Notes under the pieces: model-generated
The model's database searches: none
Seen by the model: only the letters and a program-made list of their open reading frames with translations
Told to the model about the DNA's origin: nothing
Program-made: the position numbers and the translations under genes
Shown: piece after piece, positions 51,301 to 62,299 of the stretch
Layout: the number at the start of each line of letters is the position of its first letter
Position numbering within the stretch: position 1 is the stretch's first letter
Assembly (NCBI GenBank): GCA_030220185.1
Contig: JASPKZ010007300.1
Span: 124,001 to 188,000, forward strand
From: Diploptera punctata
Taxonomy: Eukaryota > Arthropoda > Insecta > Blattodea > Blaberidae
Direction: 5' to 3'
DNA: 64,000 nucleotides

Positions 51301-54300
51301 GCGGAATGAATGACTGTTGCAGGATTGTTTATTGAAAGATTTTTGAATGATTGTTGAATGTATGATTTTGAATTTTTGTTGAATAGTTGTTGAATAATCG
51401 TTGAATGTTCTTTGAATAATTGTTCAGTGGTCGTTGAATGACTGATATATGATTAATTGTTGAATGAACGTTTGCTGAATGAGTGATTGATGAATGTTTG
51501 CCGATTGTTGAATGATTGTTACATGACTGTATAATGATTTTTAGATGATTGTTGGATGATTAATTAATAATTGCGGCATGATTATTTGATTATATTGATA
51601 TGATTGTTGAATGACGTTAATGTTTGTTGTATGATTGTTGAAATGATTGCAGCATGAATTTTGTAACTTTATTGGATATTGGAGGGTAATGTTGAATGAT
51701 GATTGAATGATTGGTGGTTGGAAGCTGGATGCTTGATCGATGATTCTTGGATATCTGTTGAATGCTTTCTTTAAGATCATTGTTAGATAATTGTTGAATG
51801 CTTTCTGAACTATAGTTTTTGAACGATTTTTGGATGAATGTTGTATGAATATGGTTGATTACTTGGTGATTGATGGACGTTTGTTGGAGGAACTTTTAAT
51901 GTTTTTCTGAATGTAGAATGGTTGTTGAATAATTGTGATGATTGTTGAATGGTTTTTGTATGAATTATGAATGATTAATGCTTGTTCGATGATTGTTATG
52001 TGATTATAAGACTATTTTTTAATGATTTTCGGACGAATGTTGAACGGCTGTATGATTGCAGAAGTGTTTGAATAATTTTTTAAGAATGTTGAATATTTAT
52101 TGGAAGATCATTGCATGTAATGGAATGATTGTTGAGCGAGTGATGGTTTGATGAACGATTGATGAATAAATATTAATGTTTGATTGTTGAATGAATGATT
52201 GTTGAACAATTTTAGATGATTTTTAATGCATGTTAAATTATTGTTTAATGTTTTTTAATAATTGTTGAATGAATTCTTTTTAATGATTGTTGGATGACTG
52301 TTTAATGAATGTTTGCTAGGTACTTGAATGATAGTACAATTATCGTTGAATGATGGTTAAATGACTGTTAAATGAATGTTGAGTCATTGTGGAATGATTG
52401 TTGAATGGTGGCTATTTGAATGATTGTGGAATGAATGACAGTTGCAGGATTGCTTAATGAATGGTCGTTGAATGACTGATATATGATTGGTTGTTGAATG
52501 GACGATTCCTAAATAAGTGATTGATGAATATTTCCCGATTGTTGATTGATTGTAGATGACTGTTTAATGATTTTCAAAAGATTTTTTAATGATTGTTGAA
52601 TGTATGATTTTGCATTTTTGTTGAATAGTTGTTGAATGATCGTTGATTGTTCTTTGAATAATTGTTTAGTGATCGTCGAATTACTGATATATGATTAATT
52701 TTTGAATGAACGATTGTTGAATGAACGATTGTTGAAAGAACGATTGTTGAATGAGTGATTGATGAAAGTTTGCAGATTCTTGAATGATTGTTACATGACT
52801 GTTTATTGGTTTTCAAAAGATTGTTGGATGATTACTTGATGAATGCGGCATGATTATTGGACTATTTTCATATGATTGTTGAGTGACTTTAATATTTCCG
52901 GTATGTTTGTAGAAATAAATGTAGAATGATTGATGTATGATTGTTGGATATTTGATAGATGATGTTGGATGATTGTAGAGAAATAGCTGGTTGGTTGTTT
53001 GATGTTTGATCGATGATGTTAGGAAAACTGTTGAATGCTTTCTGATAGATGATTGTTTGATAATTTTTAATGCTTTCTTAACGATGGTTGTTGAATGATT
53101 TTTAATGAATGTTGTATGATTATTGGATGATTACTCAGTGATTGATTGACGTTTGTTCTATGATTTTTATGTTTTTATGATTGTTGAATGCCTGTTGAGT
53201 GCACTTGAATATTTGCTAGATGATTGCTGAATGAATTTTGTATGATTGTTGAATGATTAATGATTGTTGGATGATTATGTGATTACCGGACTATTTTTGA
53301 ATGATTTTCGGACGAATGTTGAACGGCTGTATGATTGTAGAAGTGTTAGAATATTTTTTAAAGAATGTTGAATGTTTATTGGAAGATCATTGCATGTCAT
53401 GGAATGATTGTTGAGCGAGTGATTGTTTGATGAACGAATGATGAATAATTGTTAAATGTTTGATTGTTGATTGTTGAAAAACTTCAGATGATTTTTAATG
53501 GATGTTAAATTATTGTTTAATAATTTTTAATTATTGTTGAATGAATTGTTTTTAATGATTATTGGATGATTTTTTAATGAATGTTTTCTAAGAGATACTT
53601 TAATGATAGTAGAATTATCGTTGAATGATGGTTAGATGACTGTTAAATGAATGTTGAGTCGTTGTGGAATGATAGTTGAATGGTGGCAATTTGAATTATT
53701 GTTGAATGAATGACTCTTGCAGGGTTGTTTAATGAATGATTTTGAATGATTGTTGAATGAATGATTTTGAGTTATTTTTGAATGGTTGTTAAATGATCGT
53801 TGAATGATCATTCAATAATTGTTGAGTGATCGTTGAATGACTGATAAATGATTGTTTGTTGAATGAACGATTGTTGAATGATTGTTACATGACTGTTTAA
53901 TGATTTTTATAGATTGTTGGATGATTACTTGATGATTGCGACATGATTATATTATTATTTTGATATGATTGTTGAATGACATTAATGTTTGTTGTACGAT
54001 TGTTGAAACGATTGTATCATGATAGTTGTATGATTGTTGGATATTTGACGGGTGATATTAGATGATTTTTGAATTGTTGCTGGTTGATTGCTTGATGATT
54101 GATCGATGATTGTTGGATAATGGCAGAATGCTTTTTGAAACATGGTTCTTGGATAATTGTTGAATGCTTTCTGGACGATGATTTTTGGATGAATGTTGAT
54201 TGAATATTGGATGATTACTTAATGATTGATGGACATTTGTTCGATGGTTTTCAAAGTTTAATGATTGTTGAATGCTTGTTGAATATTTGTTGGATGATTG

Positions 54301-54647
54301 TTGAATTATATTGCTATGATGGTTGAATGGCTTATGATTGTTGGATAATTTTTATGCGATTATCGCACTATTTTTGAATGATTGGCGAATGAATGATTCT
54401 GAATTATTGTTTAATGGTTATTCAATAATCGTTGAATGATCATTCAATAATTTTTGCATGATCGTTGAATGACTGATGAATGATTGATTAATAAATGATT
54501 GTTGAATGACTGATGAATGATTGATTAATAAATGATTGTTGAATGAACGGTTGTTGAACGAGTGATTGATGAATGTTTGCCGATTGTTGAATGTTTATTA
54601 CATGACTGTTTAATTGTTTTTAAAAGATTGTTGGATGATTACTTGAT
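48333..54647 (+). repeat. Super-repeat copy 2, about 6.3 kb
   Basis: Six units with spacings 1122, 1094, 1023, 1272, 1093 and 711. It ends with the shared shortening junction near 54380. Inside, units at 48333 and 52844 are alike (GAGTGCACTTGAAT, TTTCCGGTATGTTTG) and the unit at 50549 resembles them, so this copy has an alternating, dimer-like order not seen in copy 1. Confidence 0.65.
54473..54546 (+). repeat. Second perfect 37-bp tandem duplication
   Basis: Copies at 54473-54509 and 54510-54546 are identical and each contains TGATTGATTAATAAATGATT. The length equals two 11-base plus one 15-base monomer, the same as the unrelated duplication at 47361. Confidence 0.9.
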
Positions 54648-56780
54648 TGCGGCATGATTATTGGATTATTTTTATATGATTGTTGTATGACTAATATTTG
54701 TTGAATGATTGTTGATATGATTGTAGAATGATTGTTGTATATTTGATGGTTGATGTTGGATGATTGTAGAAAGATTGCTGGTTGTTTGCTTGATGTTTGA
54801 TCTGTGGTTTTTGGATAATTGTTGAATGCTTTCTGATAGATGATTGTTGGATAATTTTCTAATGCTTTTTGAACGCTGGTTGTTGAGTGATTTTGGTAGA
54901 AAGTTGTACGACTATTGGATGTTTACTCAGTGATTGATGGACGTTTGTTGGATATTTTTTTGTTTTTCTGATTGTTGAATGCCTGCTGAATGATTGTTGA
55001 ATAATTTTTGGATAATATCTGAATGAACTTTGTATGATTGTTGAAAGATTAATGATTGTTAGGTATATAATTGTCGGACTATTTTTCAATGATTTTTCAA
55101 CGAATGTTGACGGCTGTATGATTGTAAAATGTGTTTGAATAATTTTTAATGAATGTTGAATGTTTTTTTGGAAGATCATTGCATATCATTGAATGATTGT
55201 TGAGTGATTGTAGAGTGAGTGAGTGTTTGATGAACGCTTGGTGAATAATTGTTAAATGTTTGATTGTTGAATGAATGATAGTTGAATAATTTTTAAATGA
55301 ATTTTAATGGATTTTCAATTATAGTTAATGAATTGTTTTAATGATTGCTGAATAATTGATTAATGATTGTTTGCTGGGTGATATTTGAATGATAGTAGAA
55401 TTGTCGATGAATGATAGTTGAATGACTGTTAAATGAATGTTGAGTTATTGTGGGATGATTGTTGAATGGTAGCTATTTGAATGATTATGGAATGAATGAT
55501 TGTTCCAGGAATGTATAATGAATGATTGTTCCAGGATTGTATAATGAATGATTTTTGAATGATTATTGAATTAATTATTTTAAATTATTGTTGAATGGTT
55601 GTTGAATGATCATTGAATAATTGTTGAGCGATAGTTGAATGAATGATAAATGATTGATTGATGAATGATTCTTGAATTAATGTTTGTTGAATGAATGATT
55701 GATGAATGTTTGTCTATTACTGAATGATTGTTACATGACTGTTGGATGATTACTTCATGATTGCGGCATGATTACTGGATTATTTTGTTATGATTATTGA
55801 ATGACTTTAATGTATATTTTCTGATTGTTGTAATAATTGTAGCATGATTCTTGTATGATTGTTTGATATTTGGTGTGTGGTGTTGGATGATTGTTGAATG
55901 ATTGCTGGTAGGTAGCTTGGTGTTTGTTCGATGATTTTTGGATAATTGTTGAATGCTTTCTCAAAGATGATTGTTGGAAATTTGTTTAATGCTTTCTAAG
56001 CGACGGTTGTTGAATGATTTTTGGATGAATATTGTATGATTATTGGATGATTACCTAGAGATTAATGCACGTTTTCTGGATGATTTTTAATGTTTACTGG
56101 TTGTTGAATGCTTGTTGAATTTTTGTTGAATAATTGTTGTATGATTCTTGTCTGATTGTTTAATGATTAATGCTTGTTGATTGATGTTATGTGATTATCG
56201 CATTCTTTTTTAATGATTTTTGAACGAATATTGAACGCCTGTGTGATTGTAAATGGTGTTTGATTAATTGTATAATGAACGATGAATTTTTTGTAAGATC
56301 ATTGCATGTCAGTGAATGACTGCTGAGTGATTGATCGTTCGATGAAGGATTGATGAATGATTGTTAAATGTTTGATTGTTGAATGAATGATTGTTGATTA
56401 ATTTTTAAATGATTTTTGAAGGATGTTAATTTACTGTTTAATGCTCTTTAGTTATTGTTGAATGGCCGTTTAATGATTTTTTTTATTGTGGAATGATTGT
56501 TTAATGAATGTTTGCTGAGTGATACTTGAATGATTTTAGAATTATCGTTGAATGATGGTTGAATGACTGTTAAATGAATGTTGAGTTATTGTGGAATGAT
56601 TGTTGAATGGTAGCTATTTGAATGGTTGTGGAATGAATGATTGTTGCAGAATTGTTTAATGCATGATTGTTGAATGAATTATTTTGAATTATTGTTGAAC
56701 GATCGTTGAATGATCATTTAATAATTGTTGAGTGATTGTTGATTGACTGATAAATGATTGATTGATGGATGATTTTTTAA

Positions 56781-56870
56781 TGAACGATTGTTAAATGAAC
56801 GATTGTTGAATGAATGATTGTTGAATGAACGATTGTTGAATGAACGATTGTTGAATGTACGATTGTTTAA
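56781..56870 (+). repeat. Six exact-length 15-bp monomers in tandem
   Basis: Six consecutive 15-base units near TGAACGATTGTTGAA occupy 56781-56870 without a length change. Neighbouring satellite alternates 11 and 15, so this is a local pure expansion of the 15-base form. A shorter run of about three occurs near 52707-52751. Confidence 0.85.
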
Positions 56871-57586
56871 TGAGTGATTGATGAATGTTTGTCTATTGCT
56901 GAATGATTGTTACATGACTGTTGCGTGATTACTTGATGATTGTGGCATGATTATCGGATTATTTTGTAATGATTATTGAATGACTTTAATGTTTGTTTTA
57001 TGATTTTTGTAATCATTGTAGCATGATTCTTGTATGATTGTTTGATATTTGATGTGTGATATTGGGTGATGTTGAATGATTGCTGGTTGATAGCTCGGTG
57101 TTTGTTCGATGATTGTTGGATAATTGTTGAATGCTTTCTGAAGATGATTGTTGGATAATTGTTGAATGTTTTCTGAATGATGGTTGTTGAATGGTTTTTG
57201 GATGAATGTTTTATGATTATTGGATGTTTACCTAGAGGCTAATGCACGGTTGTTACATGATTTTTAATCTTTGCTGATTGTTGAATGCTTGTTGAATGTT
57301 TGTTGAATAATTGTTGGATGATTTTTGTCAGATTGTTGAATGATTAATGATTATTGATTAATATTATGTGAATATCGAAATGTTTTAATGATTTTTGAAC
57401 GAATGTTGAACGGCTGTATGATTGCAAATGGTGTATGAATAATTGTTTAATGAATGATGAATATTCTTTGGAAGATCATTGCATGTCATTGAATGATTGT
57501 TGAGTGATTGTCTAGTGAGTGATTGTTTGATGAAAGATTGATGAATGATTGTTAAATATTTGATTGTTGAATGAATGATTGTTGAA

Positions 57587-57898
57587 CAAATTTTGAAAGA
57601 AATTGAAACTTTACATGTTTGTGGTAAGGGTAACAAGTTAGATCTTTTGGAGGCTGTAGAAATTAATAAATTTTAAAAGTAGTAAGAAAATGTTAAATTC
57701 TCAACTTGATTTGAACGAATCCCCTTTGTTAAATTTAAAACTTTAAATAAATATTGTTGTACTGTTGCTTAGATCAGTTGGAACAAAATTCATAATTTTT
57801 TTACATGTCTGAAGAAGGTACAGTGTACCGAAACAGCTGTCACTGAATTATATAATAAATATGAAAATCAAATAAAACTACGTTTTATTTTTTATTTA
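57587..57898 (+). mobile_element. Retrotransposon 3' fragment, possibly Penelope-like
   Basis: A non-satellite block of about 310 bases. Its first 30 codons are open (57587-57676, TAA stop) and include LHVCGKGNKLDLLEAVEIN. This resembles the end of a GIY-YIG endonuclease domain as found at the C-terminus of Penelope-like elements, whose conserved glutamate would be in LLEAVEI. A 3' untranslated part with TGTACCGAAACAGCTGTC (near 57827) and AATAAA (57871-57876) follows. The satellite word TTGAATAATTTTTAA is split by the insertion: the left half ends near 57586 and the right half resumes near 57905. The fragment is 5'-truncated. A different LINE is possible; the family call is tentative. Confidence 0.5.
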
Positions 57899-60309
57899 AT
57901 TAATGAATAATTTTTAATTGATGTTATATTATTGTTTAATGTTCGTAAATTATTGTTGAATGATCTTTTAAATAATTGATTTTAATAGTTGTGGAATGAT
58001 TGTTTAATGAATATTTGCTGAGTGATAGTTGAATGATAGTAGAATTATCGTTGAATGATGGTTGAATGACTGTTAAATGAATGTTGAGATATTGTGGAAT
58101 GATTGTTAAATGGTAGCTATTTGAACGATTGTGCAATAAATGTTTTTTTGGCAGAATTGTTTAATCAATGATTTTTTAATGATTGTTGAATGGTTTGATT
58201 TTGAATTATTGTTGAACGATCATCGAATGATCATTGAATAATTGTTGAGTAATCGTCGAATGACTAATATATGATTGATTGTTGAATTATCGATTTTTGA
58301 ATGAATTATTGATGAATGTTTGCCGATTGTTGAATGATTGTTACATGGCTGTTTAATGATTTTTAAATGATTGTTGGATGATTACTTGATGATTGCTGCA
58401 TGATTATTGGATTATTTTGGTATGATTGTCGAATGACTTTAATGTGTGTTGTATGATTGTTGAAATGGTTGTAGCATGATTGTTGGATATTTGATGGGTG
58501 ATGATGGATGACTGTTGAATAATTGCTGGTAGCAAGCTTGATTTTTTATCGATGATTTTGGATAATTGTTGAATGCTTTCTGAACGATGATTTTTGAACG
58601 ATTTTTCGACGAATGTTGTATGAATATTGCATGATTACTTAGTGATTAATGGACGTTTGTTCGATGATTTTGTATTGTTTTTTTAAGGTTTTTTTAATGT
58701 TGAATCCTTGTTGAATGTTGTTGAATAATTGTTGGATGACTTTTAAATGATTTTTGTATTATTGTTGGATGATTTTTATGTGATTATCTGACTATTTCTG
58801 AATGTTTGGGGAATGATTTTCGGACGAATGTTAAACGTCTGTATGATTGTCGAAGTGTTTAAATATTTTTTTAAAGAATTGTGAATGTTTAATGGAAGAT
58901 TATTGCATATCATGGAATGTTTGTTGAGCGAGTGATTGTTTGATGAACGATTGATTAATAATTGTTAAGTATTTGATTATTGAATGAAGGATTGTTGAAA
59001 ATTCCTAATGATTTTTAATCGATGTTAAATTATTGTTTAGTGCTTTTCAATTATTGTTGAATGAATTGTTTTAGTTATTGTTTCAATTATTGTTTAATGG
59101 ATGTTTGCTGTGTGATACTTGAATGATAGTAGAATTATCGTTGAATGATGGTTGAATGAATATTAAATTAATATTGAGTTATTGTGGAATGATTGTTGAA
59201 TTGTAGCTTTTTGAATGATTGTTGCAGGATTGTTTAATGAATGAATTCTGAATGATTGTTGAATGAATGATTTTGAATTATTGTTCAATGGTTGTTGAAT
59301 GAACGTTGAATGATCATTGAGTGATTGTAAGTGATCGTTGAGTGACTGAAAAATGATTGATTGATGAATGATTGTTAAATGAACGATTGTTGAATGAGTG
59401 ATTGATGAATGCTTTCCGATTGTTGAAAGATTGTTACATGACTGTTTAATAATTATTAAATTATTGCTGGATGATTACTTGAAGTTCGCGTCATGATTAT
59501 TGCATTATTGTAATATGATTGTTGAATGACATTAATATTTGTTTTATGGTTGCTGAAATGATTGTTGTATGGTTGTTGGATATTTGATGGATGATGCTGG
59601 ATGATTGTTATTGATTGCTTGATTTTGATCGATGAATCTTGGATAATTGTTGAATGCTTTCTAAAAGATAATTGTTGAATGCTTTCTGAACGTTGATTTT
59701 TGGATGAATGTTATATGATTATTGGATGATTACTTAATGATTGATGGACGTTTGTTGGATGATTTTTTGATGTTGAATGCTTGTTCAATAATTGTTGGAT
59801 GATTTTTGTGTGATTGTTGATTGATTAAAGATTGTTGCGTGGTTATCGGACTCTTTTGAATGATTGTTCAATGATTTTTGAACGATTGTTGAACGGCTGT
59901 ATGATTGTAAGATGTGTTGGAATATTTTGTAATGAATGTTGAAAGTTTTTAGGGAGATCATTGCATGTCATTGAATGATTGTTGAGTGAGTGATTGTATG
60001 ATGAACGATTGATGAATGATTGTTAAATGTTTGATTGTTGAATAAATTATTGTTGAATAATTTTAAATGATTTTAATGGATGTTAAGTTATTGTTTAATA
60101 TTTTAAATTATTGTTGAAAGATCGTTTAATGAAATGTTTTTAATGATTGTTGAATGATTGTTTAATGAATTTTTGCTGAGTGATACTTGAATGATAGTAG
60201 AATTACCGTTGAATGACTGTTAAATGAATATTGAGTTATTGTGGAATAATTCTTGAATGGTAGCTATTTGAATGATTGTGGAATGAATGATTGTTGCAGG
60301 ATTGTTTAA

Positions 60310-60599
60310 CCCATTCGCCTCAAAAGACGAGGTAGACTCGCCGGCAGTTAAATGGCCTTCAACTCAGAAGACAAGGTACACTCGCATTATTCTGCTGTTA
60401 TATATCTTGCAATATTTTGTACATCCCTTGCCAGGATAATATTTTGTTAAAATTTATGAATAGTATAGGAATATATTTTGGCCTTAAACCTCATTAAATC
60501 TCAAGTACCGTTATATTTTGTTTGTTTTGAATGTCTGAAAGTAAGTTAAATCAGGTTTCTGGGGAAATGCATTGAGCATTTAAACCTGAAGCGAATGGG
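60310..60599. mobile_element. piggyBac-like MITE with TTAA target duplication, second family
   Basis: TTAA at 60306-60309 and 60600-60603 flanks a 290-base element. The ends are CCCATTCGC (60310-60318) and GCGAATGGG (60591-60599), with three more pairing bases after one mismatch. A 23-base subterminal direct repeat, starting CTCAAAAGACGAGG and CTCAGAAGACAAGG, lies at 60319-60341 and 60363-60385 with four differences. The ends and interior are unlike the MITE at 38794, so two separate families used TTAA sites in the array. No coding capacity. Confidence 0.85.
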
Positions 60600-62299
60600 T
60601 TAATGAATGAATTTTTAAATTATTGTTGAATGGTTGTTGAATGATCGTTGAACGATTGAATAATTTTTGAGTGTCGTTGAATAATTTTTGAGTGATCGTT
60701 GAATGAGTGATAAATGAGGGATTGATGAATGATTGTTGAATGAACGATTGTTGAATGAGTGACTGATGAATATTTGCCGATTGTTGAATGAGTGACTGAT
60801 AAATTTTCGCCGATTGTTGAATGATTGTTACATGATTGTTTAATGATTTTTTAAATGATTGTTGGATGATTACTTTTTGATTGCGGCATGATTATTGGAT
60901 TATTTCATATGATTGTTGAATGTTTTTAATGAATGTTATATAATCGTTGAAATCATTGTAACATGATTGTTGTATGATTGTTTGCTATTTGATGGGTGAT
61001 GTTGGATGATTTTTGAATGATTGCTGGTTGATAGCTTGATGTTTGATCGATGATTGTTGGATAATTGTTGAATTCTTTCTTGAAACATTATTGCTAGATA
61101 TTTGTTGAATGCTTTCTGAACGAGGTATGTTGAATGATTTCTGGATGAAACTTGTATGACTACTTAGTGATTGATACGAACTTTTGTTGGATGATTTCTT
61201 AATGTTTACTGATTATTGAATGCTTATTGATTGGTTGTTGGATGATTATTCAATGATTCTTGTATGATTGTTGAATGATTGTTATGTGATTATCGGACTA
61301 TTGTTAAATGATTTTGAAAGAATGTTGATGCGAAAAGTGTTTGAATATTTGTTTAATGAATGTTTAACGTTTTTGGAAGATGATTGAATGTCATTGAATG
61401 ATTTTTGGGTGATTGTTGAGTGAGTGATTGTTTGAAGAACGATTGATGAATGATTGTCAAATGTGTGATTTTAGAATGAATGATTGTTGAATGATTTTTA
61501 AATTATTTTGTTGGATGTTAAATTATTGTTTAGTGTTTTTTTATCCTTCTTGAATGAGCGTGTTCATGTATTGTTTTTAATGGATTTTTAATGATTTTTA
61601 ATGAATGTTTGCGGAGTGATACTGTGAATGATAGAAGGAATCGTTGAAAGTGGTTTAATGACTCTTAAATGAAGTATTGAGTTGTTGGGGAATGATTCTT
61701 GAATGGTAGCTACTTAAATGATTGTGGAATGATTTATTGTCGTAGGATAGTTTAATGAAGGTTGTTGAATGAGTTGTTGAATGATCTATTGTGAATTATT
61801 GTTGAATGATCGTTTGAATGATCATTGAACAATTGTTGAGTTAGCGTTGAATGACTGATAAACTGAATGATTGTTGAATGAACGCATGTTGAATGAGTGA
61901 TTCATGAATGCTGTCGAGTGTTAGATGACTGTTAAATAGTTACTTGTTTACTAATTTTAAACGATTTTTAATGGGTGTTAATTATTTTTCATGTTTTTCA
62001 TTATTTTTTCACTATTAGTTCAGTGAATTGCTTTTAATGATTGTTTTACGATTGTTTGATTGTATATTTGCTGAGTTATACTTAAATGATTGTAGAATTA
62101 TCGTTGAATGATGGTTGAATGACTGATAAATGAATGTTGAGTTATTGTAGCATGATTGTTGTAGGTTTGTTTAATGAATATTTCTTTAATGATTGTTGAA
62201 TGAATGATTTTGATTTATTGTCGAATGCTTGTTGAATAGTCATTGAATAATTGTTGAGTGATCGTTGAATGATTGATAAATGATTGATTGATGAATTAT

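Larger units (their letters stand above)
54648..60891 (+). repeat. Super-repeat copy 3, partly reordered and invaded
   Basis: It starts after the third shared junction. Spacings are 1114, 1179, 1453 (includes a retroelement fragment), 1093 and 1405 (includes a MITE). The first unit matches the one at 42321 (TACTCAGTGATTGATGGACG, GAATGCCTGCTGAATG), and those at 55762 and 56941 match 43400 (GATTACCTAGAG-type words, GCATGATTCTTGTATG). No shortened unit closes this copy within the window. Confidence 0.55.
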
